A DNA stretch of 64,000 nucleotides from an uncultured Nocardiaceae bacterium. GTDB taxonomy: Bacteria; Actinomycetota; Actinomycetes; Mycobacteriales; Mycobacteriaceae. The stretch spans positions 1 to 64,000 of the forward strand of contig CAKZIX010000118.1 of NCBI GenBank assembly GCA_936936565.1, in the 5' to 3' direction. Of the stretch, positions 54,686-63,897 are shown one piece after another. How positions within the stretch are numbered: position 1 is the stretch's first letter; every line of letters starts with the position of its first letter. The notes beneath the pieces are model-generated. The model made no database searches. It was not told where the DNA came from and saw only the letters and a program-made list of their open reading frames with translations. The position numbers were made by a program, and so were the translations under genes.

Positions 54686-55530
54686 CGCCCGACCCGCCGG
54701 ATCGCGTCGTGAATCTTCCGGTCGGTCAAGTCGTCGCTGTCGTCGCGAGCAGCCAGCGCAAAGTCCGACCGCACGGCCTCGCGCAGTGTCGCCTCGTCGG
54801 TGTCGACCTCGGACAACCGTTGGCGGATCTCGCGCTTGAACCTCGGCAAAGCCAAACGCTCGACGATGTGGCCCAACGGGTCACCGGACACCAGGTTCTC
54901 AGGATCGGTCCGCAGGTGGTCGGCGAGGACGCCCACCTGCGTCGCAGTCACCGCCGATTTGCCCGTCCACACGTCTGCGAAGCCGGCGATCGGCAAACCG
55001 AGCAGCTCGGAGGTGACGCGTGAACCTGCACCTGCCGCCTTCACCTTCTCGGAGTCCAGGTACAGAGCGTCGGCGAAACGACCGTCGTGGAAGCACAGGT
55101 CGGCCCAGTGGTCGATCATGTCGCGGTCTTCGCTGCTGTTCGGCGCACCTGCGGCACGCGGAAGTCCGGGGTCGCTGCCGGCGTCCAGCGCCTGCGCTAC
55201 CTGTCGTATTCGATCGGGCGCGAGCAACTGTCCCTGGCTCCGGTCGAGGAGGTGGTGGCCGAGGCCGGTCTCGCGTGTCGGCCAGATCGTCAGCGGTACA
55301 CCGAGCGGCGTCGTGTCGACCTGCAATCCGGGCGCGAAGCTCGGCTCGCCGGGCAGTGAGACGGGCCACGCGAGCACGAAGCCGTCCAGTGCAGCGGCGA
55401 TCATTGCATGCCCGACGACGGCGCGGTCCCAGGTCAATACCCATAGGTCGCCTTGGCGAACGTCGCTGTCGGGTAGCCCTGTGTCCCACAAATCATGCGC
55501 TGAACGGGGAAGTCCAGCCGGTCGGTCCAC
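54682..55530 (-). CDS. Hypothetical partner of ImmA/IrrE peptidase
   Basis: About 282 residues; GTG 55530 is one of several possible starts (the frame is open to 55563). An N-terminal beta-rich part (LWVLTWDRAVVGHAMIAAAL, GFVLAWPVSLPGE) recalls toxin- or sensor-like beta barrels. The C-terminal part is helical (VTATQVGVLADHLRTDPENL, PRFKREIRQRLSEV) and could hold a DNA-binding element. It is coupled to the peptidase gene by GTGA, so it may be the substrate or regulator. Confidence 0.6.
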   Translation of the reverse strand: MDRPAGLPRSAHDLWDTGLPDSDVRQGDLWVLTWDRAVVGHAMIAAALDGFVLAWPVSLPGEPSFAPGLQVDTTPLGVPLTIWPTRETGLGHHLLDRSQGQLLAPDRIRQVAQALDAGSDPGLPRAAGAPNSSEDRDMIDHWADLCFHDGRFADALYLDSEKVKAAGAGSRVTSELLGLPIAGFADVWTGKSAVTATQVGVLADHLRTDPENLVSGDPLGHIVERLALPRFKREIRQRLSEVDTDEATLREAVRSDFALAARDDSDDLTDRKIHDAIRRVGR

Positions 55531-55587
55531 TGGCCGCCTCACCTCCTCTCCGGCTCCGGGCAAGAGGAGTGACGGTACAGGTCGCGG

Positions 55588-55950
55588 TCATTTGTGTCGA
55601 TTCCTGTACAGCGTCATCACGGACTTGGACTCGTCGTCGGGGAGCACCCCGAGGTATTCGCACATCCCCTTGGTTCCCGTGTGTCGCTTGTGAACGGAGT
55701 GTAGGTACCTCAGTGACCACGCTCCCTCCTTGTTCAACCGAGTTGCGTGCACTTCGGGCATCGCCCGACTCGGCACATCTGCCGGTTTGATATCGGAGGT
55801 CACTCGTGGCAGCCCCACCCATGTCGTCTCGGCAGGTTTCTCGGCCACGCACGCCATAGGACGTGCAACTCTGCCCACCCATGCCGGACGTTCTGTGGCA
55901 TCACTATTCACCCAGTACGCCTCGCCGATCCTGGCGTTCCTCCCCTGCAC
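55588..55950 (-). CDS. Possible MazF/PemK-like protein
   Basis: About 120 residues; the start near 55950 is uncertain. GEAYWVNSDATERPAWVGRV, then ARPMACVAEKPAETTWVGLP and RVTSD, and later LRYLHSVHKRHTG follow the strand order and Arg/Ser positions of MazF/PemK ribonuclease toxins, but the match is loose. It lies about 60 bp upstream of the ImmA partner gene on the same strand. If it is a toxin, the next gene may be its antitoxin. Confidence 0.45.
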   Translation of the reverse strand: MQGRNARIGEAYWVNSDATERPAWVGRVARPMACVAEKPAETTWVGLPRVTSDIKPADVPSRAMPEVHATRLNKEGAWSLRYLHSVHKRHTGTKGMCEYLGVLPDDESKSVMTLYRNRHK

Positions 55951-56190
55951 ACGACCAATCCTAGATTCGCACCGCGGCACAATATGTCTGCTGCTCGATC
56001 GACAGCAACAGATCGGGAGCAGTCGGCTGGATCGTCCGGCCGAATCCGGGATGTGGGCGACCTACGAGTTGCATTCCGAATGTACGACGGCGCGTTCACT
56101 CGGGGCTGTCACTCTTTGGCGATGATGTCGGGGGCACGGTCCAAGGCGCGCCGGCCGAGGCGTCCGAGAACGGCGGATGCCTGCGTCGGC

Positions 56191-57156
56191 CTATTCGATG
56201 CCGGTGCTGGTTCTAGTGGCCGGCGCTGACCCTGGCGGCGGTTCGGCGGAGGTCGTGAGTAGTTCGCGGATGCGGTCGGGTGGGACGCCGTGGTCGAGTG
56301 CGACGGTGACCAGGTCGTGCAACCGGCCGGGCCAGTAGCCGGTGGCGGTGGCGGCGTCGAACGCGGACCGGGCGGCCGGGGCGTCGCCGCCGGCGTAGGC
56401 GAAGGTGCCGGCGATGGTAAGCAGTTCGGCGCGCGCCTCAGCGCGGGTGCGGGCGGAGATCCGGGTGAACAACGCTGCTGCTGCGAGGCTGGCGTCGACG
56501 CTGTCCGCGCCGATACTGAGCATCAAGTCGCGCACTCCGACCGAGTGGGTCGCCAGCCCGGCGGCGGCGGCGATCAGCTCGTCGGCGGGTTCGGCGCGGC
56601 CGGCCGCGGCGGTCTGCAAGGCGGTCAGCGCGTCGCCGATGAACCGATGGTCGGGCACCGATGCCGGATCGACCGGGTCCGGTGCCGGTTTGTAGCGGGC
56701 GTCGATCTCGTCGCGGCTCGCCGCGATCACCCGGCCTTGAGCGATATGGGCGGCGGTGACCGCAGAGTCCCGCGGGTCGTCGACGACGCCGGTCTCACCG
56801 CTGATCATGTCCGTCCAGGTACCGCCGGCGACGATAGTGCGCACGGCGAGGACTTGGATGTCATCGATTCCGGCGAAGGCGATATCGACTACGAACCGGG
56901 CCGCGTGGCCGAGGGCCGCGTCGTGGCAGCGGTCGGCGACCGCGATGACGATCGCTCCGGTGATGCCGGGCTGGCGGGCCTGGGTGGCGATGAGGTCGTG
57001 CGGATCGATCACGTCCGTCACGTCGAGCCGGACGCACCGGTCGACCTGCGCGCCGGCCAGCAGCAGCACGACGATCGACTCGTGCGGCACAAACCCAAGT
57101 AACGAGGGCAAGGCCCCCAGCAAACTACCTCGATGGGCGATTTTGTATGCGTGCAT
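56191..57156 (-). CDS. DUF4192 protein
   Basis: A 321-residue protein from ATG 57156 (MHAYKIAHRGSLLGALPSLL). GFVPHESIVVLLLAGAQVDR, CVRLDVTDVIDP and GAIVIAVADRC, then the DLMLSIGADSVDASLAAAAL region, match DUF4192, a family common in actinobacteria and their plasmids. Function unknown. It is the last clear gene before the attachment-like site at 57880. Confidence 0.85.
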   Translation of the reverse strand: MHAYKIAHRGSLLGALPSLLGFVPHESIVVLLLAGAQVDRCVRLDVTDVIDPHDLIATQARQPGITGAIVIAVADRCHDAALGHAARFVVDIAFAGIDDIQVLAVRTIVAGGTWTDMISGETGVVDDPRDSAVTAAHIAQGRVIAASRDEIDARYKPAPDPVDPASVPDHRFIGDALTALQTAAAGRAEPADELIAAAAGLATHSVGVRDLMLSIGADSVDASLAAAALFTRISARTRAEARAELLTIAGTFAYAGGDAPAARSAFDAATATGYWPGRLHDLVTVALDHGVPPDRIRELLTTSAEPPPGSAPATRTSTGIE

Positions 57157-57879
57157 GACGCTTGGGTCCTTTCGATGAACAGGTGGAGGGGAGGGTGAAG
57201 CCGGTAGCAGCGCGGCGCGTCCGGTGGTCGCAGAACGCGGGGCAACAGCGCCGCGGCGGCAGTCGGCCCGCGCACGATGTCGAGGGGCGAGGCCAGCGTT
57301 CGCGCGGAAAGCGTCGTGCCGAGATTGCCGTCGTCGGCGAATCACGCTTCGATGGCCGCGAGCACGCGCTGCGGCAGGTCGACGTCGTCGATCAGGGTGT
57401 AGATGCGCGTCGGCGAGATCGATGATCGGCCGTCATAGGTCTGTCGTGCTGTGGGCCGTGGTCCGGTCGGTGCTGCGTCCCGGTATCGGCTCGTTGCCTA
57501 CCAGCGTCCCCGCCGGCCCTACCGTGCGGGTTCGCGGAAGTGTGACCGGGGTGGACATAGCCACATCTGCGATAGCGTCGTCTGTATGGAGCGATGGGCG
57601 TTCAATACCGGCGGATCGCGGAATCCTGGGGCGTCGCCGATCGGCGGTAGGGCGATCGTGACGCCCACCCGAACCGTCCGCGACGTGCACCGTAGGTGCG
57701 GCAACCGCATCGGGGAAGCACCATATCGCCCCATTTCAGTTCCACGCTTATCCCACGGAAATTCCGCCATCGAAGCCCATATCGCGCCATGCTCATTGAA
57801 GTCGCCAGTCGCATATTCTGAGGTCAGAGCGATATTTGCCGTATGGCGATCGATGGGATAAGTGATCTGGACCTGATAT
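57157..57879. other. Gene-poor end of accessory region
   Basis: No confident gene. A short minus-strand coding-looking patch (PTRIYTLIDDVDLPQRVLAA, about 57340-57410) may be the tail of a small gene with unclear start. Confidence 0.4.
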
Positions 57880-57919
57880 CCCAGAGGTCGCAGGTTCGAA
57901 TCCTGTCCCCGCTACCAAC
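57880..57919 (+). other. tRNA-fMet 3' remnant, candidate attachment site
   Basis: Forty bases identical to 59944-59983: the 3' strand of the anticodon stem, variable loop, T-arm, acceptor strand and CCA of initiator tRNA-Met. The 5' half is absent. A terminator follows as with a real tRNA gene. This is what an integrase leaves when an element inserts in a tRNA gene. Confidence 0.8.
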
Positions 57920-57921
57920 CG

Positions 57922-57951
57922 AATGGCCCCCGGAGATATCCGGGGGCCATT
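57922..57951 (+). terminator. Hairpin terminator after tRNA remnant
   Basis: AATGGCCCCCGG and CCGGGGGCCATT pair perfectly over 12 bp around the loop AGATAT, followed by CTTGTT. It would have ended transcription of the original tRNA gene. Confidence 0.75.
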
Positions 57952-58008
57952 CTTGTTGCTCGCTCGCCTTCGTGCCGCGGCCGGGGCGGCGTTACCTAGG
58001 ATGACCCC

Positions 58009-59853
58009 ATGGGGGAACCGGCTGACGACGCAGCACTGCGCGTGCTCACCCGCGTGTTCGGCTACGACAGCTTCCGTGGGCAGCAGCGCGCGATCGTCGA
58101 TCAGGTGATTGCCGGCGGCGACGCCCTGGTGCTCATGCCGACCGGCGGTGGGAAGTCGCTGTGCTACCAGATTCCGGCGCTGGTGCGGCCCGGCGTCGGA
58201 GTGGTCGTCTCGCCGCTGATCGCGCTGATGCAGGACCAGGTCGACACGCTGAACGCACTCGGCGTGCGCGCCGGGTTCCTCAACTCGACGCAGTCGCTCG
58301 ACGAGCGCCGCCGGGTCGAGGCACAGTATCTGGCCGGTGAGCTGGATCTGCTGTATCTGGCACCCGAACGGCTGCAGCTCGAGTCGACGGCGCAATTTCT
58401 CGACCGCGGCACGATTGCGCTGTTTGCGATCGACGAGGCGCATTGCGTCTCGCAGTGGGGGCACGACTTTCGCGCGGACTATCTGAAACTTTCCATGCTG
58501 CACGAGCGGTGGCCACGCGTGCCGCGAATTGCGTTGACCGCCACCGCAACCGAGGCGACCCGGAACGAAATTGCGGAGCGGCTACAGCTCGGCAATGCGA
58601 AACAATTCGTGTCCAGCTTCGACCGGCCCAATATCCAGTACCGCGTCGAGCCGAAGAACTCGCCCGATCGGCAGTTGCTTGCGTTCCTGCGCGCCGAGCA
58701 TCCCGGCGACGCGGGCATCGTCTACTGCCTGTCGCGCAACTCGGTGGAGAAAACGGCGGCCTTTCTGGTGGCGAACGGCATCGAGGCGTTGCCCTACCAC
58801 GCCGGACTCGACGCGCGCACCCGCGCGGCGAACCAGGCCAGATTCCTGCGCGAGGACGGCATCGTCATGGTGGCGACCATCGCGTTCGGGATGGGCATCG
58901 ACAAGCCGGACGTCCGGTTCGTTGCGCACCTCGATCTGCCCAAGTCCGTCGAGGGCTACTACCAGGAGACCGGACGGGCCGGGCGCGACGGTCTGGCGTC
59001 CACCGCGTGGATGGTCTACGGGCTGCAAGACGTTGTGCAGCAACGGAAATTGATCGCGACCTCCGACGGCGACGCCGCGCATCGGCGCAAACTTGGCCGA
59101 CACCTCGACGCCATGCTCGCCCTGTGCGAAACCGTGCAATGCCGGCGCACGCAGCTGCTCGGCTACTTCGGTGAGCGCGGGCCCGCCTGCGGAAACTGCG
59201 ATACCTGCCTGGTGGCGCCGCAATCGTGGGACGGCACCGTGCCCGCCCAGATGGTGCTGTCGACGGTGTACCGGCTCGAACACGAACGACGGCAAAGTTT
59301 CGGGGCCGGCCACATCGTCGACATCGTGCTCGGCAAGGCGAATGCGAAAGTGCAGCAGTACCGGCACGACGAGCTGTCGGTGTTCGGCGTCAACGCGAAA
59401 CTGGGCGACGCCGGCCTCGGTGACGGCGAGTGGCGCGGCGTGATCCGGCAACTGCTCGCGCAGGGGCTGCTGGCGGTCGACCACAACTACGGTGCGCTGA
59501 AGTTGAGCGAAGCCAGCAGCGAGGTACTGCGCGGGCAGCGTCAGGTGATGCTGCGCCGCGAGCCCGAGCGGACGCCGGTGCGGGCGGCGAAGAAGGCCAA
59601 GACCGTCGACCTGCCGCCCGGTGCGGCCGGGTTGTTCGAACGGCTGCGCGCCTGGCGCGCCGCTACCGCCAAGGAGCAGGGCGTGCCCGCCTACGTCGTC
59701 TTCCACGACGCGACACTGCGCGACATCGCCGCGCGCACCCCGGCCACGCTGGCCGAGCTCGCGACGATCGGCGGCATCGGCGAGAACAAGCTCGCCAAAC
59801 ACGGCGAAGCTGTGCTCGCGGTGGTCGCCGCGGAGTCCACCGAGGCGGTTTGA
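58009..59853 (+). CDS. recQ: ATP-dependent DNA helicase RecQ
   Basis: A 614-residue 3'-5' helicase of DNA repair. Walker A is PTGGGKS (44-50), then [15 protein letters not shown], the box [25 protein letters not shown], and the second motor domain with [13 protein letters not shown] and [10 protein letters not shown]. The zinc cluster (CETVQCRR and CGNCDTCL) and winged helix follow. An HRDC-like end ([20 protein letters not shown]) closes the protein. ATG 58009 fits the family. Length is normal. Confidence 0.97.
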   Translation: MGEPADDAALRVLTRVFGYDSFRGQQRAIVDQVIAGGDALVLMPTGGGKSLCYQIPALVRPGVGVVVSPLIALMQDQVDTLNALGVRAGFLNSTQSLDERRRVEAQYLAGELDLLYLAPERLQLESTAQFLDRGTIALFAIDEAHCVSQWGHDFRADYLKLSMLHERWPRVPRIALTATATEATRNEIAERLQLGNAKQFVSSFDRPNIQYRVEPKNSPDRQLLAFLRAEHPGDAGIVYCLSRNSVEKTAAFLVANGIEALPYHAGLDARTRAANQARFLREDGIVMVATIAFGMGIDKPDVRFVAHLDLPKSVEGYYQETGRAGRDGLASTAWMVYGLQDVVQQRKLIATSDGDAAHRRKLGRHLDAMLALCETVQCRRTQLLGYFGERGPACGNCDTCLVAPQSWDGTVPAQMVLSTVYRLEHERRQSFGAGHIVDIVLGKANAKVQQYRHDELSVFGVNAKLGDAGLGDGEWRGVIRQLLAQGLLAVDHNYGALKLSEASSEVLRGQRQVMLRREPERTPVRAAKKAKTVDLPPGAAGLFERLRAWRAATAKEQGVPAYVVFHDATLRDIAARTPATLAELATIGGIGENKLAKHGEAVLAVVAAESTEAV

Positions 59854-59904
59854 CCAGCGGATTTGGCGATGGCGTCGAAGCGCCTGTAACGTTGCGTTCA
59901 CCAA

Positions 59905-59981
59905 CGCGGGGTGGAGCAGCTCGGTAGCTCGCTGGGCTCATAACCCAGAGGTCGCAGGTTCGAATCCTGTCCCCGCTACCA
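59905..59981 (+). tRNA. Initiator tRNA-fMet (CAU)
   Basis: A complete 77-base gene with encoded CCA. The anticodon loop CTCATAA gives CAU. The stem CTGGG/CCCAG has the three consecutive G-C pairs of initiators, and position 1 C is unpaired with T at 72, another initiator feature. Its last 38 bases plus two more are repeated at 57880-57919. Confidence 0.97.
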
Positions 59982-59984
59982 ACG

Positions 59985-60027
59985 CCCCAGGTCAAAGGAT
60001 CGAAGATCCTCGACCTGGGGCTTTTTC
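59985..60027 (+). terminator. Terminator of tRNA-fMet
   Basis: CCCCAGGTC (59985-59993) pairs with GACCTGGGG (60012-60020), with an inner GGATC/GATCC pairing in the loop, followed by CTTTTTC. Confidence 0.85.
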
Positions 60028-60123
60028 ATGCCCCGGAAGGTACGGAAACGTCCCGCAATCTCCGGCTCCGCGATGGGGGAGCCCGGTTGACCAAGCTGGG
60101 TATGTGCGCTACGCCACAGTGGT

Positions 60124-60147
60124 TTGACCCTGCCCCTAGGGCAAGGT
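60124..60147 (+). promoter_or_regulatory. MerR-type operator/promoter
   Basis: A -35 box TTGACC (60124-60129) runs into the dyad ACCCTGCCC-CTA-GGGCAAGGT (60127-60147), one mismatch in 9-bp arms. A dyad beginning in the -35 box with a long spacer is the layout that MerR proteins activate. The start codon at 60162 is 14 bases on. The likely ligand-bound regulator is the MerR encoded two genes later. Confidence 0.6.
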
Positions 60148-60161
60148 TCGACGATCTCCTC

Positions 60162-61577
60162 ATGAACGACAACGCGCTGAGCGCCTTCGAAGCCCGAATC
60201 CGCGAGCAGATCGCCGCCTACTGCGAGGCCAATGCCATCCCCGGTTTCGTCGCCGGCATCGACCGGGGCGGCGCGCAAATCATCGTCGCCCACGGCACCG
60301 CGAATGTCGCGACCGCCGCCCCGATGCTCACCGACACCGGCTTTCTGTTCGGGTCGGTCACCAAGGTCATGACCACCACGCTGCTCATGCAGCAGGTCGA
60401 CCGTGGCAATCTGGACCTCGATACCCCGGTGATCGAGTACCTGCCCGAGTTCCGGCTGCGGAACGCGGAGAAAATTCTTGTCCGCCACCTGATCTCGCAC
60501 ACCAATGGAATCGACGCCGACCTGTACTTCCCTGATGCCGAGGGGCGCGATGCCCTGAAGATCTACGTCGGGGGCCTGGCGGCCGACTACGACACCGTCT
60601 TCGAGCCGGGTGAGCAGCTGAGCTATTCCAATGGCGGCATGATCGTCGCCGGGCGGCTGCTGGAAGTCGTTACGGGACTGAGCTTTTCGGAACTGATCGC
60701 CCGCGACATCTACGGCCCTGCCGGCATGGTGAACTCCAGCACCTCCGCCGAACAGGCTATCCTGCGCAGCACCGCCGTCGGTCACTTCGTCGACATGGAG
60801 ACCGGCACGGCGCAGCCGACGAAAATGTTCACGCTGCCCGATACCTGGGGTCCGGCGGGCGGCACCCCGATCGGCACCATCGCCGATCTGCTCGCGTTCG
60901 GACGCACCCACCTCGACGGCGGCGTATCACCGACCGGCACAAGGGTTCTCTCCGAGGAGTCGGTCGCGCTGATGCAGCAGGTCGCCTTCGATATGGACAG
61001 CCCCAACACGCCGCCGATCGGCTTGGGCTGGGTGCTCTACCCCTTCGGCGCCACCACGGTGCTGGCCATGTCGGGCGCGTCCCCGGGCGGTGTGTCGCTG
61101 CTGTGCGTGATCCCGGAATACGATCTGGTCTTCGCTGCCTTCGGCAACCAGCCGGGCGCCATCGTGCTGCAGGACCAGCTTCTGCGATCGACCCTGACCG
61201 AACTCCTCGGCGTCGAAATCCCCACGCTCATCACCGAAGTCGACGAGCAGATCGACCTCGCCCCGTACGTCGGCACCTACCGCTCCAACCAGCTGCGCAT
61301 CGACGTCGGCATTGTCGACGGCCAGCTCGAGGAACGCATGACCTACGAACCGGCCGACCCCACCCAGGAGCGAATCTTCACCGACTTCGCCGGCGGGCAG
61401 ACCTCGGCCCCGCCGCAGGGCTACCGCCCGATCCGGCCCGGCCTGTTCGCACCCGTCGACTACCCACGGGAAACGTTCGACGGTTACCTGCGCCTGCTGC
61501 TGGTGTCGTACCACGACTTCCGCGACGGCAAAGCACGGTTTCACAATGCCGGCGGCCGCATGACGCGACGGGTCTGA
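60162..61577 (+). CDS. Serine hydrolase, beta-lactamase (class C-like) family
   Basis: A 471-residue protein from ATG 60162. GFLFGSVTKVMTTTLLM has the SxxK catalytic pair and YSNGGMIVAGRLLE the YxN motif. LVRHLISHTNGI is also typical of class C beta-lactamase/D-alanyl-D-alanine-peptidase-like esterases. No signal peptide is visible, so it probably acts inside the cell as an esterase or amidase. The last 100 residues form an extra beta domain (YVGTYRSNQLRI). The MerR gene follows by 14 bp, and a MerR-type operator lies just upstream. Confidence 0.85.
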   Translation: MNDNALSAFEARIREQIAAYCEANAIPGFVAGIDRGGAQIIVAHGTANVATAAPMLTDTGFLFGSVTKVMTTTLLMQQVDRGNLDLDTPVIEYLPEFRLRNAEKILVRHLISHTNGIDADLYFPDAEGRDALKIYVGGLAADYDTVFEPGEQLSYSNGGMIVAGRLLEVVTGLSFSELIARDIYGPAGMVNSSTSAEQAILRSTAVGHFVDMETGTAQPTKMFTLPDTWGPAGGTPIGTIADLLAFGRTHLDGGVSPTGTRVLSEESVALMQQVAFDMDSPNTPPIGLGWVLYPFGATTVLAMSGASPGGVSLLCVIPEYDLVFAAFGNQPGAIVLQDQLLRSTLTELLGVEIPTLITEVDEQIDLAPYVGTYRSNQLRIDVGIVDGQLEERMTYEPADPTQERIFTDFAGGQTSAPPQGYRPIRPGLFAPVDYPRETFDGYLRLLLVSYHDFRDGKARFHNAGGRMTRRV

Positions 61578-61591
61578 GTGGAGGTGCGAGT

Positions 61592-62323
61592 ATGGCGGCC
61601 ATGATCACGATCGGCAGGCTGGCGACGTTCGCCGGAGTGACCGTCAAAGCCATCCGCCACTATCACGAGCGCGGTCTGCTCGCCGAGCCCGACCGCGACT
61701 CCTCCGGGTATCGCCGCTACACCGCCCGGGACGCTATCGACCTGGTGAAGATCAAAACACTCGCCGATGCGGGCGTGCCGCTGGCCCGCATCGGCGAACT
61801 CCTCGACGCCGACTCCGGTGCCCTGACCGCAGCCGTCGCCGACATCGACCGGGTCCTCGAGGATCGCATCGAGATGCTGCGGCACACCCGCGAGCGGCTG
61901 GCCCAATTACGTGGCGGTGACCGTCTTTTCGTCTCCCCGGAGATCGCCGACTTCCTCGATGAGCTACGCAAACTCGGTGCCAGCGAACGCCAGATCCTGC
62001 TGGAACGCGACGGCTGGATCCTGCTGCAGACCGCTTCACCCGAGGACGCGGCCCTCTGGCTCGAGGAGAAGCGAGAACTGCTCTCCCATGCCGACTTCCG
62101 CGCCATCTACCTGGAACACGACGCCGCCTTCGGCTGGTCGCCCGACGATCCCCGGATCCCCGGCCTCGCCGACCGCACCGGCGCCTGGTTCGCCGGCCAC
62201 CACAGCCGCGTCGAATCCCGGCCCGTCCACAACCCCGCCATCGTTCGCCTCGCCCAGCAAACCCAGCCCGGCGCCACCTCCCCGGCCTGGAACCGCCTCA
62301 CCGAACTGATGTACGCCGGGTAG
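61592..62323 (+). CDS. MerR-family transcriptional regulator
   Basis: A 243-residue regulator from ATG 61592 with GTGGAGG upstream. The winged helix reads MITIGRLATFAGVTVKAIRH, YHERGLLAEPDRDSSGYRRY and DLVKIKTLADAGVPLARIGE. A dimer helix and a ligand region of about 120 residues follow. It is co-transcribed with the hydrolase gene and probably autoregulates through the dyad at 60127-60147. Confidence 0.9.
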   Translation: MAAMITIGRLATFAGVTVKAIRHYHERGLLAEPDRDSSGYRRYTARDAIDLVKIKTLADAGVPLARIGELLDADSGALTAAVADIDRVLEDRIEMLRHTRERLAQLRGGDRLFVSPEIADFLDELRKLGASERQILLERDGWILLQTASPEDAALWLEEKRELLSHADFRAIYLEHDAAFGWSPDDPRIPGLADRTGAWFAGHHSRVESRPVHNPAIVRLAQQTQPGATSPAWNRLTELMYAG

Positions 62324-62669
62324 CGCAGTCCGAGAGGTCCGAGCGCGGTGTCAGCGTCGCGGCGCGATGAGCTGGATGCGTTGCGGCGTTCGACGATTAT
62401 CTGGTCGAGGAGGTCGCCCGCCATTCCGACCGGTGCGGTCGCGGTGGCACGGACACCGAGCTGACCGGGGCGAACGGTGCACGCGACCGCCGCGAGATCC
62501 GCGTCGCACTACGCCATGCCGTCACCACCGATCAGCTCATCCGGACGAGCAGGCCGCCCATGCTTGCACCGAACAGCACCAGCGGGCGGTCTCGGATTCC
62601 GCATCGGCGACCCGACGATCGCGACGTTGGTTACCGCCGCTCGAGGCCGGACCCTCCGGGTTGTCGATG
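62324..62669. other. No intact gene; possible hydrolase fragment
   Basis: The minus strand at about 62530-62580 reads LVLFGASMGGLLVRMS before a stop, which is the nucleophile elbow of an alpha/beta hydrolase. No complete gene surrounds it, so it may be a relic. Confidence 0.35.
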
Positions 62670-62906
62670 CTACGTCAGGTGTTGGCATGGGCGCTGGCGC
62701 AGCGCCCAGTTCCTGATCAGGTCGACCGCTTGGTCGCGAGTGGGCCGGTCGTTGAGCAGCACTCCGATGTCTGTCTGCGGATCGCATGCGTAGGCGCGCC
62801 AACTGCTGGTGATCTCGACGTAGCGAATCCATCCGAGCGTCTCGCCGCCGCGCACGCACACCACATTCATGCCGCCATACGGGCGCTGCTGCAACCGGAT
62901 ACTCAT
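62670..62906 (-). CDS. Small hypothetical protein
   Basis: A 78-residue protein from ATG 62906 (MSIRLQQRPYGGMNVVCVRG). It reads as a single beta-rich domain (GETLGWIRYVEITSSWRAYA) ending in a helix (TRDQAVDLIRNWALRQR). Family not recognised. It faces away from the TetR gene and may share its control region. Confidence 0.55.
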   Translation of the reverse strand: MSIRLQQRPYGGMNVVCVRGGETLGWIRYVEITSSWRAYACDPQTDIGVLLNDRPTRDQAVDLIRNWALRQRPCQHLT

Positions 62907-63037
62907 GCTCTCACCCACCAATATCCGCGCTCGGCGTGTTTCGCTCCCGCTGACATCACGCAAACTCGCTGCACCTCGGTTCTGGAGAGGAGGGCGCACC
63001 GTACGTCTGTGCACCGGCGTACCGCTGAACCTACGCC

Positions 63038-63064
63038 AATTTGATTACTTCGTAAACAAATTGT
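63038..63064. promoter_or_regulatory. Near-perfect 27-bp TetR operator
   Basis: Outer arms CAATTTG/CAAATTG (7 bp, perfect) enclose inner arms TTAC/GTAA around a central TTC, so 11 of 13 base pairs match across the dyad. It lies 21 bases before the TetR start and is AT-rich in a GC-rich genome. Confidence 0.7.
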
Positions 63065-63084
63065 GGCCTAATCAGCGGAGACGT

Positions 63085-63897
63085 ATGTGTGCGACGATCG
63101 ATATCGACGTCGGGAACCGGCGTCGACATCGATCGAGGAGACGCGTGGTCGACGAGCCGGATCGCGGCGGCCGAGACGGGATCGACGTCGTCGCGGCGAA
63201 GTCTGCCTCGCGCGACGGGGCGCGCGGTCGGCCGCCACGTCTGAGCCGGGAAGCCATCCTCGATTCCGCGATCGAACTGATCGATCGGGATGGACTCCAA
63301 CAGTTGACGATGCGGCGGTTGGGTGGCTACTGCGGCGTCGAGGCGATGGCGCTGTACCGGCATGTTTCCGGGCGCGAGGATCTGATCGGTGGAATTGTCG
63401 ACCGGCTGGTCGAGGGTCTGTACGAGGACCAGCAGGCGAGCTTCGCGGAATGTGCGACCTGGCAGGACTATCTGCAGCGTCTCGCGCACGGAGTCCGTGC
63501 GATCGCTGTCGCGCACCCGCAGGTGTTCCCGGTGATCGCGACCCGGCCGCCGGAGGCGCCGTGGGTACGGCCACCGTTGCGGAGTCTGCGCTGGATGGAG
63601 ACGTTTCTGGCCAGCCTCCGGCAGCTCGGTTTCGACCAGCAGGCGGCAGCCGCGGCCTATCGCTCGTTCACGACGTTCTTGTTGGGTCATTTGCTCATCG
63701 AGGTGGCGGCGCGCGGGGCCGACCTCGCGGTCGTCGCGCCCGCTGCCGAACCGGATGGCTCGGCTGTCGACGACTTGGCCGACTACCCGAACATTCGAGA
63801 ACTGCGACCCATGCTGTCTCAAGACCACGCGCTGACCGAGTTCGAGGAAGCGCTCGAAGACCTGCTCGACCGAATCGAGTCGTATCCGCCGGCGTGA
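63085..63897 (+). CDS. TetR-family regulator (TetR C-terminal type)
   Basis: A 270-residue protein from ATG 63085, with GGAG upstream (GTG 63145 is possible). About 45 basic residues precede the helix-turn-helix: LSREAILDSAIELIDRDGLQ, QLTMRRLGGYCGVEAMALYR. The C-terminal domain resembles the tetracycline-repressor group (MALYRHVSGREDLIGGIVDR, then FTTFLLGHLLIEVA). It very likely represses itself and the small divergent gene through the palindrome at 63038-63064. Confidence 0.88.
   Translation: MCATIDIDVGNRRRHRSRRRVVDEPDRGGRDGIDVVAAKSASRDGARGRPPRLSREAILDSAIELIDRDGLQQLTMRRLGGYCGVEAMALYRHVSGREDLIGGIVDRLVEGLYEDQQASFAECATWQDYLQRLAHGVRAIAVAHPQVFPVIATRPPEAPWVRPPLRSLRWMETFLASLRQLGFDQQAAAAAYRSFTTFLLGHLLIEVAARGADLAVVAPAAEPDGSAVDDLADYPNIRELRPMLSQDHALTEFEEALEDLLDRIESYPPA

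Noticed and set aside
57880..57919. A second functional tRNA-Met gene
   Set aside because: The D-arm, acceptor 5' strand and 5' anticodon stem are missing.
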